Assembly (NCBI GenBank): GCA_964194625.1
Contig: CAXMNC010000159.1
Span: 20,807-84,806, forward strand
DNA length: 64,000 nt
Origin: SPGG2 sp964194625
GTDB lineage: Bacteria > Pseudomonadota > Gammaproteobacteria > Acidiferrobacterales > SPGG2
Direction of reading: 5' to 3'
Of this stretch, positions 9,462 to 19,509 are shown one piece after another. The translations under genes and the position numbers were made by a program. The notes beneath the pieces were generated by a model that was not told where the DNA came from, ran no database searches, and saw nothing but the letters and a program-made list of their open reading frames with translations. How positions within the stretch are numbered: position 1 is the stretch's first letter; the number at the start of each line of letters is the position of its first letter.

Positions 9462-10316
9462 TCATGAGAGTTCTCGGTGCCTAACTTGAGTAGTTATGTC
9501 GCTATGTGAAAAGTGATTCGCCAGTTTTCGCACCATATAGACTGAGCGATGTTGTCCACCGGTACAACCAACGGCGATCGTCATATAGCTGCGTCGTTCT
9601 CGTTCAAAATGCGGCAGCCACGTTTCGAGAAAGGTGCATATGTCTTCGAACATATCTTGCACCTGTTTGTCTTGTTCTAGATAGACCACTACCGGTTCGT
9701 CGAGACCGGTAAATTTCCTCAGTTCGGATTCCCAATAAGGGTTGGGTAGACACCGTATGTCAAAGACGTAATCGGCGTCCAGAGGAGTCCCGTGCTTGAA
9801 GCCGAACGACACAAACAACAAGGTCAGTCCCTCCGTATCTTCACCACCCGCAAAGTCATGCACCTGTTGGCGTAGTTCGTATGGCGTCGTATGGGTTGTG
9901 TCTATACGCATCACAGCGCTAAATGAAATCGGCTCCAAGAGTGTTCGCTCAAGGCGAATACTCTCGAGCAGTGAAGTATTTTCATCTGTTAATGGGTGTT
10001 TGCGACGCGTCTGTTTAAAGCGTTTAACGAGAACCGATTCTTCTGCCTCGAGGAATACGATCGAGTAGTGTATGCCCAATTCTTTAAGTTGCTCCAAACT
10101 CTTGGGCACTTCATCTAGAAAGGCTCGATTACGCGCATCGATACCGATTGCAACCTTTCTAAGGGTCTCAGTGTCGGCGTCTGTGATTTTCCTAGCAAAG
10201 TGCGGAATCATCGCGGCCGGCAAATTGTCGATGCAGTAGAAGCCCATGTCTTCCAGGGCCTGAAGTGCAATACTTTTTCCGGAACCTGATAGCCCGCTGA
10301 TAATGAAGAAACTCAT
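9462..10316 (-). CDS. rapZ: RNase adapter protein RapZ (nucleotide-binding)
   Basis: 284 residues, the standard length. An N-terminal P-loop (GLSGSGKS, residues 8-15) starts the kinase-like domain. The C-terminal domain carries the conserved GCTGGQHRSVYMVRKLANHF block near residue 248. In E. coli RapZ delivers the GlmZ small RNA to RNase E and senses glucosamine-6-phosphate, so linking it to cell-wall and LPS precursor supply; whether GlmZ exists here is unknown. Its start overlaps the end of the hprK remnant by 4 bp, so it remains translationally coupled to the upstream genes. Confidence 0.95.
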   Translation of the reverse strand: MSFFIISGLSGSGKSIALQALEDMGFYCIDNLPAAMIPHFARKITDADTETLRKVAIGIDARNRAFLDEVPKSLEQLKELGIHYSIVFLEAEESVLVKRFKQTRRKHPLTDENTSLLESIRLERTLLEPISFSAVMRIDTTHTTPYELRQQVHDFAGGEDTEGLTLLFVSFGFKHGTPLDADYVFDIRCLPNPYWESELRKFTGLDEPVVVYLEQDKQVQDMFEDICTFLETWLPHFERERRSYMTIAVGCTGGQHRSVYMVRKLANHFSHSDITTQVRHRELS

Positions 10317-10732
10317 GTACTTGGTGGCTTGCGGATAACCGCCTGCTGTTTCCTCATGAATTCGTTTAGTGGGTCTATACCGCGTACACGGAGGATATAG
10401 GCACGTGTTGCCGCCTCTACGAGGATCGCAAGATTGCGCCCCGGGGCGACGAAGAGCAAGACTTCTGGTACGTCCACGTCTAGAATCGAGTAAGTTTGAT
10501 GTTCAGCTCGTAGACGATCTATCTTGTTCGGGTGTTGTTCTCTTAATCGCTCGAGCTGTACCACCAAGTGTAGCTTCTTTTTGTGTCTGACTGCGGTCTC
10601 ACCGAATGTAGCACGTACATCGAGGATGCTTTCGAGTAGCCTGCTCTTTTCTGCCTTACCGGCTACCCACGTAAGTTTTAAGGGCGCACGATGAGTATCA
10701 AACAAATCGTTTGCGGTGAAGGTTGGAATCAT
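10313..10732 (-). CDS. hprK: HPr kinase/phosphorylase remnant with the P-loop kinase core deleted
   Basis: 139 residues against about 310-320 for HprK. The first 35 or so residues resemble the HprK N-terminus (DLFDTHRAPLKLTWVAG). From about residue 37 the sequence jumps to the C-terminal part of the family (ILDVRATFGETAVRHKKK, then PGRNLAILVEAATRAYILR and RGIDPLNEF). Everything between is missing, including the GxSGxGKS Walker A loop and the catalytic histidine/aspartate region, about 180 residues. The frame is open and still sits 10 bp behind ptsN and overlaps rapZ by 4 bp. A kinase activity is therefore not expected. Whether the short product is made and folded is unknown. Confidence 0.8.
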   Translation of the reverse strand: MIPTFTANDLFDTHRAPLKLTWVAGKAEKSRLLESILDVRATFGETAVRHKKKLHLVVQLERLREQHPNKIDRLRAEHQTYSILDVDVPEVLLFVAPGRNLAILVEAATRAYILRVRGIDPLNEFMRKQQAVIRKPPST

Positions 10733-10742
10733 AAACGGGTTG

Positions 10743-11219
10743 TCAGCCGGCTTTACGACTTATGGTATTGTGATAGTCACTTAGAGCCTGATAGGCTTCA
10801 TCCGCGCTCTCCATTGTCAGAAGCCGGTCGCAGAAATCACTATCGCTAAAGGTAGCAGCGAGCGTTGACAATATCTGCAGGTGTTCTTCGTTAGCGTTCT
10901 CTGGCACCAGTAGCGCGAATATTATCCTTACTGGTTTGCCATCGATGGTATCAAAATCCATTTCCCGTTCGAGGGTGGCAAAGGCTCCTATTGGGCTCCT
11001 TAGGCCCTTCAACTTACCGTGTGGCAGGGCGATACCGTTTCCAATACCAGTACTTCCCAAACGCTCGCGTTCTATAAGTGCTTGAAAAGCGGCATTACGA
11101 TCTAACTCTAAGCTGCCCTCGTGCAGCAGCGAACTAATCTTCTCGAGCGCACGTTTCTTGCTAGAGGCCACCATGCCCACGGCAACCCGTTGCGGCGTCA
11201 GTAGATCATTTAACTGCAT
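10743..11219 (-). CDS. ptsN: Nitrogen-regulatory PTS protein EIIA-Ntr
   Basis: 158 residues forming one PTS EIIA type-2 domain. The phosphorylated histidine is His67 (GIALPHGK). EIIA-Ntr receives phosphate from EI-Ntr and NPr in the regulatory PTS and controls potassium uptake, nitrogen and envelope functions in other proteobacteria. It has its classic place after rpoN and hpf. No npr/ptsO, ptsH or EI gene follows rapZ here, so the phosphate donor must be encoded elsewhere or be lost. Confidence 0.95.
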   Translation of the reverse strand: MQLNDLLTPQRVAVGMVASSKKRALEKISSLLHEGSLELDRNAAFQALIERERLGSTGIGNGIALPHGKLKGLRSPIGAFATLEREMDFDTIDGKPVRIIFALLVPENANEEHLQILSTLAATFSDSDFCDRLLTMESADEAYQALSDYHNTISRKAG

Positions 11220-11273
11220 GCTTTTTTATTGTAATCGGGCGGGGGAATAGAGCTTTATGTTTTTGTCGGCTTA

Positions 11274-11582
11274 TTATGATTTCTTAATACGATGATGGTT
11301 GGTCTTAATTTTTTCCTTGTGCTTCAGTACCTGGCGGTCAAGTTTATCCGCCAAGAAATCGATAGCGGCGTACATACTTTGGCCTTCAGCGTGGGCATGT
11401 AGTGTAGCGCCTTTGGCGTGGATCGTGGCTTCAGCGTTATGGCGATTCTTCTCCACATGTAGCACTACGTTCGTTGTCGTGACGTGATCAAAATGCCGCT
11501 CAAGCCGGCTGAGTTTACCGGTAGCGTAGCTGCGTAAAGGTTCGGTAATCAACATATGCGGCCCACTTACGGTGATTTCCAT
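11274..11582 (-). CDS. hpf: Ribosome hibernation promoting factor (short form)
   Basis: 102 residues, the length of short HPF/YfiA proteins, without the C-terminal extension of long HPF. It begins MEITVSGPHMLITEPLRSYA and has the beta-alpha fold blocks HVEKNRHNAEATIHAKG and MYAAIDFLADKLDRQ. In gammaproteobacteria short HPF acts with RMF to dimerise 70S ribosomes in stationary phase. It lies 16 bp after rpoN, the usual arrangement, and is probably cotranscribed with rpoN and ptsN. Confidence 0.95.
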   Translation of the reverse strand: MEITVSGPHMLITEPLRSYATGKLSRLERHFDHVTTTNVVLHVEKNRHNAEATIHAKGATLHAHAEGQSMYAAIDFLADKLDRQVLKHKEKIKTNHHRIKKS

Positions 11583-11598
11583 CGACAGTCTCCGTTGG

Positions 11599-13083
11599 CT
11601 ATATGATGGATTTTCTCTGGTTTGAAGGCGGGATATTCATAGATTCTCGATACTTTGCTACTGTTCGTCGCGCGACATTTATTCCTTGTTGTTCAAGCAG
11701 TTTGGCAATCTTACTGTCACTTATCGGCTTGGATGACGGTTCGTCCTCGACAAGCTTTTTGATAAGCGATCGGATCGCAGTTGCCGAGCAAGTCCCACCA
11801 TCCGCCGTACCTACGTGGCTGGAGAAGAAGTATTTTAGTTCGAAAATACCACGCGGGCTCAGCATGTACTTGTTTGTGGTAACACGTGAGATAGTAGATT
11901 CGTGCATTTCTACCGTTTCGGCAATGTCATGAAGAACGAGTGGCTTCATGGCTTCTGGTCCGTGCTCGAAAAACGCACGCTGTCGATCCACAATCGTACG
12001 TGCAACCTTGAGCAGAGTATCGTTACGACTATTCAGACTCTTAATGAACCAGCGCGCCTGTTGCAATTGGTCTTGCAGATACTTGTTGTCAGCGCTGGTA
12101 TCGCCACGATGTATGAGTTTTTCGTATTCTTGATTGATGCGCAGCCGCGGCGCAACTTCGCCGTTCATCTCCGCTCGCCATACACCCTTGAACTTCCTAA
12201 TGATAATATCTGGTACGATATAGTTGGTCTGCGTTGCCTGTATGCTTGCGCCTGGCCGCGGATTTTGTTGGCGAATAAGTAAGACTGCCTGTTGTAGATC
12301 CTCCTGGCGTAGTTTGGTCTGTCGTCGCAATTGGACGTAGTCACGATTGGCCAACAATGAGAGATACTCTGGGGTGGCTAGATGCTGAGCCTCTTTCAGA
12401 TAAGGTGTTTCCGGGTCGAGCGTACGCAGTTGAAGTTGCAAACATTCGCCAAGATCTCTTGCTGCAACACCAATCGGATCGAAATTCTGAATTTGATGCA
12501 AGACTGCTTCAATCTCATCGATCTCGACTTCCTCTCCTTGATCTAACAATTGTTGAATTTCTTGTAGGCTGCAGGTTAGATAACCGTGTTCATCGACAGA
12601 GTCGATAATAGCGAGTGCAATTTCACGATCTGTGTCCGAGAATGGCGTCATCTGCATTTGCCAATACAGGTGGTCGCGGAGCGTCTGCGGCCGACTATTG
12701 CGAGCATCTATGTCCGGTAAGGAATCATCGCTATCGTTTCGCGTGGAACTGCTGACTGGAACATCAAATCTGTCATTCCAATCGGGCTCGGGTCCTTGCG
12801 CGTCGTCCGGATTCGACTGTTCCATCTCCACGTCGGTTGGCTGCAGTGTGCCGTTGTCGGGAAGGTTGTTGTCGTGCTCACCGTCTAAATCATGCAGTGA
12901 TGTCTCTGCTTTCTGCTCGGATCCGTCGTCCTCTTTTTCTTCCAGTAATGGGTTGCTTTCGAGCGCTTCTTGAATTTCTTGTTGCAATTCGACCGAAGAG
13001 AGTTGCAGGAGGCGTATGGCCTGCTGTAGCTGGGGCGTAATAGTTAGATGCTGGCCCAGTTGGAGGTCGAGTGATTGCTTCAT
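11599..13083 (-). CDS. rpoN: RNA polymerase sigma-54 factor RpoN
   Basis: 494 residues with all sigma-54 regions: a Gln/Leu-rich activator-contact region I (residues 1-50, LTITPQLQQAIRLLQLS), an acidic low-complexity region II (about 50-130), the core-binding domain, the helix-turn-helix, and the C-terminal RpoN box (ARRTVAKYRE) that reads the -24 element. It directs transcription from promoters needing enhancer-binding ATPases. The gene follows lptB after 162 bp, a region in which I see no clear promoter. Downstream hpf and ptsN are close enough to share its transcript. Confidence 0.97.
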   Translation of the reverse strand: MKQSLDLQLGQHLTITPQLQQAIRLLQLSSVELQQEIQEALESNPLLEEKEDDGSEQKAETSLHDLDGEHDNNLPDNGTLQPTDVEMEQSNPDDAQGPEPDWNDRFDVPVSSSTRNDSDDSLPDIDARNSRPQTLRDHLYWQMQMTPFSDTDREIALAIIDSVDEHGYLTCSLQEIQQLLDQGEEVEIDEIEAVLHQIQNFDPIGVAARDLGECLQLQLRTLDPETPYLKEAQHLATPEYLSLLANRDYVQLRRQTKLRQEDLQQAVLLIRQQNPRPGASIQATQTNYIVPDIIIRKFKGVWRAEMNGEVAPRLRINQEYEKLIHRGDTSADNKYLQDQLQQARWFIKSLNSRNDTLLKVARTIVDRQRAFFEHGPEAMKPLVLHDIAETVEMHESTISRVTTNKYMLSPRGIFELKYFFSSHVGTADGGTCSATAIRSLIKKLVEDEPSSKPISDSKIAKLLEQQGINVARRTVAKYRESMNIPPSNQRKSII

Positions 13084-13245
13084 CGATTCGACCTTGCTTC
13101 TGCAAAGACTAAATTCCTGGCGCTAGAGCTCATCGCGTTCATTAAAGACCAATCTTTTTTAGGCGTAAATCTGGGTCTGTGGGTGATGGACACTATCCCA
13201 GGCAATGACCTCGCCGGGCTTGCGTTGAGCTAGAGTGAAATCACC

Positions 13246-13971
13246 TCACAGTTGGAAGTCTTCGCCTAGATAGACTTCTCTTACATTTTTATTATATAGG
13301 ATATCTTCCGGCGTGCCTGCTGTTAGAACCCGGCCTTCGCTAAGAATATAGGCGTGGCCGCAAATCTTCAGTGTTTCTCGTACGTTATGGTCGGTGATGA
13401 GGACGCCGATACCAAGCTGTTGTAAGTGTCTGATTAGTCGTTGAATCTCAAGAACGGAGATAGGATCGACCCCTGCAAAAGGCTCATCGAGCAGCATGAA
13501 ACGCGGTTCGCTCGCCAATGCCCGGGCGATTTCCACACGCCGTCTTTCTCCACCTGAGAGACTAATCCCTAGGGTCTGCCGTCGGTCAGTGATATGCAGG
13601 TCGTGCAGTAACTCCTCCAGTCGCTTGGCACGCTGGGGGGCAGGCATTTCGTTACGCGTCTCTAGAATCGCGAGAATATTTTCCTCGACCGTTAGTTTCC
13701 GAAAGACCGAGGGTTCTTGAGGTAGGTAACCGAGGCCAAGCCTGGCGCGCTTGTGCATAGGCAGCTGACTAATGGACACATCGTCGAGGGTTATTTGTCC
13801 GCTGTCCATGGGAACGAGACCGACAATCATATAGAAGCAAGTCGTCTTACCCGCACCGTTGGGGCCCAATAAGCCAACGACATCACCCGTTTTAACTTCT
13901 AATGAGACATCTTCGACAACTCGCCGACCCTTATACTGCTTACTGAGATGCTGGACGGAGAGTGTGCTCAA
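13246..13971 (-). CDS. lptB: LPS export ABC transporter ATPase LptB
   Basis: 241 residues. Walker A is GPNGAGKTT (near residue 40), the ABC signature is LSGGERRRVEIARAL, and Walker B is FMLLDEPFAGVDP. LptB is the cytoplasmic ATPase that powers LptF/LptG extraction of LPS from the inner membrane through LptC and LptA. It overlaps lptA by 4 bp. lptF and lptG are not in the window, as is normal since they usually lie elsewhere. Confidence 0.97.
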   Translation of the reverse strand: MSTLSVQHLSKQYKGRRVVEDVSLEVKTGDVVGLLGPNGAGKTTCFYMIVGLVPMDSGQITLDDVSISQLPMHKRARLGLGYLPQEPSVFRKLTVEENILAILETRNEMPAPQRAKRLEELLHDLHITDRRQTLGISLSGGERRRVEIARALASEPRFMLLDEPFAGVDPISVLEIQRLIRHLQQLGIGVLITDHNVRETLKICGHAYILSEGRVLTAGTPEDILYNKNVREVYLGEDFQL

Positions 13972-14507
13972 TTTTCCTCCGCATCATCATCCGATCGATC
14001 CTTGGGTTGTATAGAGATGAAACAACGCCCCTGTGTATCATTCCCCTTGGCAAGGAATCGCCGAGCATCGAGGTCATAATGTATCTCCGGGCAACGAAGC
14101 TTAGATTCCCCTTGAAGGAAAGTCACGTTGCCAAATAGATCGAGCTTTCGACTCTTTACATAATATTTCAAACGATCGGCGGTCGCATGCATCTCCTGTT
14201 TGACTTCTTCGGGACGATTGTCGATGGTAACAGGCCTGCCGTAAGCATAGAACGTTTCGACCTCACCTTCGACAAACTTTGCTTCGATCTTATCTGCTTT
14301 GATCGAGAGTACACCGTCTGTCAGTGACACATCGCCACGATAGAGTGCGGTGCCGGCGCGATCATCGATTTCCATCGTCTGAGCATAGACTTTTATTGGT
14401 TCGTTTTTATTGGTATCGGCCGCATCTATGGCGGCGGGTATTGCGAAACCAGTTGCTACGATACCAACCACTGACATTAGTCGAAGATTTGTAAGGGGGG
14501 ACCACAT
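13968..14507 (-). CDS. lptA: LPS transport periplasmic bridge protein LptA
   Basis: About 179 residues from the ATG at 14507, which places a hydrophobic signal sequence (LMSVVGIVATGFAIPAAIDA) at the N-terminus. An ATG at 14594 in the same frame would add 29 polar residues and overlap lptC by 41 bp, and is not preferred. The mature protein has the OstA/LptA beta-jellyroll pattern (VYAQTMEIDDRAGTALYRG, GDVSLTDGVLSIKADKIEA). LptA polymerises between LptC and LptD to carry LPS across the periplasm. No strong ribosome-binding site is seen at the chosen start. Confidence 0.93.
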   Translation of the reverse strand: MWSPLTNLRLMSVVGIVATGFAIPAAIDAADTNKNEPIKVYAQTMEIDDRAGTALYRGDVSLTDGVLSIKADKIEAKFVEGEVETFYAYGRPVTIDNRPEEVKQEMHATADRLKYYVKSRKLDLFGNVTFLQGESKLRCPEIHYDLDARRFLAKGNDTQGRCFISIQPKDRSDDDAEEN

Positions 14508-14553
14508 AGAATAAAATTTGTTGGTTATCCTTGTTTTGGAGGTTGGTGCTTGA

Positions 14554-14985
14554 TCAATCAAGTAAGATGCGAAGCTTGGGTGTTGACATCTCACTATTTT
14601 GATCGGAACTACTGCCGGTACGTGTGATTTTCACATTTCCTGTCATTAAAATCTCTTTCTTGTTGTCGTCGAACCAGGCTAGATCTGCCGTAGTGTGAAT
14701 GGGCACGCGCCCCACCGTATATCGGATAAGATGTGGATTATCTAGCCGCAACGTCTCGTTGTATTCGAAGTGTTGCATAGTATCAGCGGTGAGCGTGTAT
14801 TTTCGTTGACCTTCCTCATTCATCACGGTGGCTTCAAAGTTGTCGATGTAATAACTGGGTTCCTGGCTTTCGCCGGCTGTCAAGGACGGTGCTGGTTCAG
14901 TTATGCGCTGCAGGAACCACCAAGACGCGATCGCCGCCGTTAGCAAAAGCACGGCGAGCAGCCCTCTTCTTAGATCAAAGGCCAT
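14554..14985 (-). CDS. lptC: LPS transport protein LptC, C-terminally truncated
   Basis: 143 residues against about 190 in the family. The N-terminal membrane anchor (LLAVLLLTAAIASWWF) and the first part of the jellyroll are intact (FEATVMNEEGQRKYTL, HTTADLAWFDDNKKEIL, GNVKI). The protein stops after TPKLRILLD, about where E. coli LptC has 45-50 residues left. The bases after the stop do not encode the missing part in any frame, so this is a loss rather than a simple frameshift. In E. coli the C-terminal edge of LptC contacts LptA, so the loss is notable. The gene lies between kdsC and lptA in the usual order. Confidence 0.88.
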   Translation of the reverse strand: MAFDLRRGLLAVLLLTAAIASWWFLQRITEPAPSLTAGESQEPSYYIDNFEATVMNEEGQRKYTLTADTMQHFEYNETLRLDNPHLIRYTVGRVPIHTTADLAWFDDNKKEILMTGNVKITRTGSSSDQNSEMSTPKLRILLD

Positions 14986-15004
14986 GACAAACTAGTACTT
15001 TTTG

Positions 15005-15556
15005 CTACAGGTAACTTTGTATCGTCGTCGCATAGGTACCTTGGGCACGCATAATCATCTCACACACTTCACGTACGGCCCCGTGTCCACCGGCGCTCGG
15101 CGTAACCCAATGAGCGTGCTCTTTGACGAGTTCGTGAGCATCATTAACGGCTACCGCTAAGCCTACTTGTAACATAGCCGGAAGATCTACGACATCATCG
15201 CCAACAAAGGCAGCTTGTGTTGGTTGCAACGCCAGTTTGGTTAGTAATTCTTTTAACACCGAAAGCTTATCTTCCCGACCCTGGTACAAATGTTTGACTC
15301 TGAGGTCGGCGGCCCTGTGTTTGACCGAACCCGACGTGCGCCCAGTGATAATGCCGACTTCTATACCTGTCTGCTGCAACATCTTGATGCCATGGCCGTC
15401 ACGGATATTGAATGCTTTAGATTCGGTGCCGTCTTCACCGATTAGCAGCCGACCATCCGTAAGCACGCCGTCAACATCTAGCAGCACGAGACGTATATTC
15501 ATCGCTATTTCATGAAGACTATCTTGGGAGGCGTTGGGCGGTGGGACCGCTGACAT
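15005..15556 (-). CDS. kdsC: 3-deoxy-D-manno-octulosonate 8-phosphate phosphatase KdsC
   Basis: About 183 residues of the tetrameric C0-type HAD phosphatase family. The nucleophile motif LLDVDGVLTDG is near residue 25, followed by SKAFNIRDGHGIKML and the GDDVVDLPAM metal-binding motif. KdsC removes the phosphate from KDO-8-P in the pathway to the LPS inner core. The start is the ATG at 15556; a TTG immediately upstream is also in frame. It overlaps the end of kdsD, so the two consecutive KDO enzymes are coupled. Confidence 0.95.
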   Translation of the reverse strand: MSAVPPPNASQDSLHEIAMNIRLVLLDVDGVLTDGRLLIGEDGTESKAFNIRDGHGIKMLQQTGIEVGIITGRTSGSVKHRAADLRVKHLYQGREDKLSVLKELLTKLALQPTQAAFVGDDVVDLPAMLQVGLAVAVNDAHELVKEHAHWVTPSAGGHGAVREVCEMIMRAQGTYATTIQSYL

Positions 15557-16533
15557 CAAACGATACCGGCTCTTAGCAAAACCTGCATGTTTAGCGCACC
15601 CAGCACATGGTTATCGCTGTCCACCGCATATAACCCGTTGAAGTTATGTTGTCGTATCAACTGAACTGCTTCGTGAGCCAGCCGGTCGGCGCCAATAGTT
15701 GTCGGATCGTGCGTCATAACATCACTGATCTTTGCTTTGTAGACATCAACTCCTTGGTTTAGTGTTCGACGCAGGTCGCCATCTGTATAAATGCCGCAAA
15801 GGCAACCCTGTTTGTCGACCACCCCCGTCATTCCCAGACCTTTGCTTGTCATTTCCAGTAGTGCGTCTTGTAGTGATGCGTCATGTGTAACAAGCGGGAT
15901 CTGTTCGCCGGTATGCATAATGTCTTCTACGTAGATCAGTAGTCGTCGGCCAAGTAGGCCGCCCGGATGAGAACGCGCAAAATCCTCTCGAGTGAAATTG
16001 CGGGACCTCAGCAGTGCAACCGCAATTGCATCCCCCATTACCAGGGCGGCGGTTGTGCTGGCCGTCGGCGATAAGTTCATTGGGCATGCCTCCTTCTCAA
16101 CACTGACATCGAGACTGGCATCAGCCTGCCGAGTTAGACTCGAACTGGTATTTCCAGTTAGCGCGATAAGTTTTACTCCCATACGCTTGATGATCGGTAA
16201 TATCGTAAGAATCTCCTTACTCTCGCCCGAATTAGAGATCGCTAACACGATATCTTCCGGCGTAATCATACCGAGATCACCGTGACTTGCTTCGCCAGGG
16301 TGCACAAAAAACGCAGGGGTACCGGTGCTTGCTAGGGTGGCCGCGATCTTTCCGCCAATGTGTCCCGACTTGCCAACGCCAACTATGACGACACGCCCTT
16401 TGCACTCGAGGATCAACTCGCACGCACGTACAAACCCCTCGTCGATGCGGTTGGCGAGAGCCGCTACCGCCTTCGCCTCTAGGGCCACTACATCACGACC
16501 GTGCTCGCAGAATGACGGTTCTTTCTTGGTCAA
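15556..16533 (-). CDS. kdsD: D-arabinose 5-phosphate isomerase KdsD
   Basis: 325 residues: an SIS isomerase domain (about 35-170, with VGVGKSGHIGGKIAATLAS and HPGEASHGDLGMI) followed by two CBS domains. It makes arabinose-5-phosphate from ribulose-5-phosphate, the first committed step to KDO. The start appears to be a TTG (MTKKEPSF); there is no ATG that would keep the full N-terminus. It is the first gene of the minus-strand kds-lpt-rpoN run, divergent from mlaF across 272 bp. That gap contains an imperfect palindrome (16595-16610) but no promoter I can call with confidence. Confidence 0.95.
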   Translation of the reverse strand: MTKKEPSFCEHGRDVVALEAKAVAALANRIDEGFVRACELILECKGRVVIVGVGKSGHIGGKIAATLASTGTPAFFVHPGEASHGDLGMITPEDIVLAISNSGESKEILTILPIIKRMGVKLIALTGNTSSSLTRQADASLDVSVEKEACPMNLSPTASTTAALVMGDAIAVALLRSRNFTREDFARSHPGGLLGRRLLIYVEDIMHTGEQIPLVTHDASLQDALLEMTSKGLGMTGVVDKQGCLCGIYTDGDLRRTLNQGVDVYKAKISDVMTHDPTTIGADRLAHEAVQLIRQHNFNGLYAVDSDNHVLGALNMQVLLRAGIV

Positions 16534-16805
16534 CGCTGCGGTCTAACGTAAGAGAAGACGCTATGAGTATATATAAACAAGGATAAATATCCCATGGCTG
16601 GGCCCGGCCACAACAGCCCTTAGGTTTACACCAACGAACCAATGAGACACTAGTAGTCACACTCGGCGCGCGCTATGTGCTATAAAACTGGGAACAAGGC
16701 ACCCTTTAAGTGTCTATATGGGGGCATACCCTGTGCGGTTCAACAGTGGTATCTAACCCACCATCGCGTGGGATTAGCCCTCGGTGTGCACACGGAAGCT
16801 AAAGA

Positions 16806-17635
16806 TTGGAAAAATCCGACGCCCCCATCTCCGACCGTAGCGTTTTGGTCGAAATCCATGATCTTGATTTTGCTCGTGGTGACAGACCCATATTTAAAGG
16901 CCTGACCCTTGAGGTGCGACGCGGGCAAGTAACCGCCATTTTGGGAGGCAGCGGAACCGGGAAGACCACGCTGTTGAATCTTATCGGTGGTCGCCTGCAT
17001 CCCGATGCCGGTGACGTAATAGTCGATGGGTGCTCAGTGCCGGCATTGACGACGACGGAGCTCTATGAGATCCGCAAACGCATGGGCATGCTTTTTCAAA
17101 GTGGGGCGTTGCTCACAGACCTCAACGTTTTTGACAATGTCGCCTTCCCAATTCGCGAGCATACGCGACTGCCTGAATCCATCATCCGCAATCTCGTGTT
17201 ACTGAAATTAGAATTGGTAGGGTTGCGTGGCGCGCGCGCGCTGTTGCCAGCGCAATTATCAGGCGGTATGGCCCGTCGGGTAGCATTGGCACGGGCTATC
17301 GTACTCGACCCGGTGATGGTTATGTACGACGAACCTTTCACAGGGCTCGATCCAATCTCTATGGGAGTGATTGTCAAGCTGATTCGTGAGTTGAACGATG
17401 CCTTGGGCATGACATCTATTGTCGTTACCCACGATGTGTCCGATGCATGCAGCATTGCCGACTATATCTATTTGATTGGCGATGGCAGCATTCTTGCTCA
17501 AGGCACACCTGAGGAAATGCAAAAAACGAACTCTATCCAAGTGCGACAATTCATGGATGGTTTACCCGATGGGCCTGTGCCATACCATTATCCCGCGGCC
17601 GACTATATCGACGACCTATTGCAAGGAAAATCGAT

Positions 17636-17639
<4 letters not shown>
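16806..17639 (+). CDS. mlaF: Phospholipid transport ABC ATPase MlaF
   Basis: 277 residues from a TTG start preceded by GGAAG. Walker A is GGSGTGKTT, the signature is LSGGMARRVALARAI, and Walker B is VMYDEPFTGLDP. MlaF drives the MlaFEDB inner-membrane complex that exchanges phospholipids with the periplasmic carrier MlaC to keep the outer leaflet free of phospholipids. The gene order mlaF-E-D-C-B is complete and tightly spaced, with mlaE starting 4 bp before the mlaF end. Confidence 0.96.
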
Positions 17640-18415
<776 letters not shown>

Positions 18416-18416
18416 G

Positions 18417-18881
18417 ATGGCGAAACAGACAACGTTGGAGCTGTGGGTAGGCCTTTTCGGTGTTGCCGGCCTGTTGGCCCTGTCAATGCTTGCGTTCAAG
18501 GTGGCGAACCTGGGCGCCAGCGATATCGGTCGGGGCTACCGGGTGGCAGCTCGATTTGACAATATCGGTCAATTGAAGCGGCGTGCACCCATCACGTTGG
18601 CGGGCGTGCGTATCGGCAGGGTCTCAGACATCACCATCGACGACGATTTGTATGCTGTCGTGACGCTCACGATAAGCGACAAATACGACAAGCTTCCGCT
18701 CGATACGAGTGCCTCGATTCTTACATCGGGCCTATTGGGTCAGCAATATGTGGCATTGGAACCAGGTGGGGAAGAAGAGTATCTAAAGGATGGAAGCGAG
18801 CTGCAGGTGACACAGTCGGCGTTGGTGCTGGAAAAGCTCATCAGTCAGTTCCTGTATGACAAGGCGGAGACCGGTAATTGA
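18417..18881 (+). CDS. mlaD: MCE-domain phospholipid-binding protein MlaD
   Basis: About 154 residues from the ATG at 18417, one base behind the mlaE stop. An ATG at 18402 in the same frame is inside mlaE and less likely. One N-terminal transmembrane helix (LWVGLFGVAGLLALSMLAF) is followed by a single MCE domain (YRVAARFDNIGQLKRRAP, VTLTISDKYDKLP). MlaD forms a hexameric lipid-binding ring in the periplasm on top of MlaE. It is a little shorter than E. coli MlaD at the C-terminus. Confidence 0.95.
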   Translation: MAKQTTLELWVGLFGVAGLLALSMLAFKVANLGASDIGRGYRVAARFDNIGQLKRRAPITLAGVRIGRVSDITIDDDLYAVVTLTISDKYDKLPLDTSASILTSGLLGQQYVALEPGGEEEYLKDGSELQVTQSALVLEKLISQFLYDKAETGN

Positions 18882-18897
18882 TCTAAAGAGGTAAACG

Positions 18898-19505
<608 letters not shown>

Positions 19506-19509
<4 letters not shown>

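Noticed and set aside
16595..16610. TGGCTGGGCCCGGCCA palindrome as an operator between kdsD and mlaF
   Set aside because: Imperfect, single, and not tied to a promoter I can identify; left as a note only.
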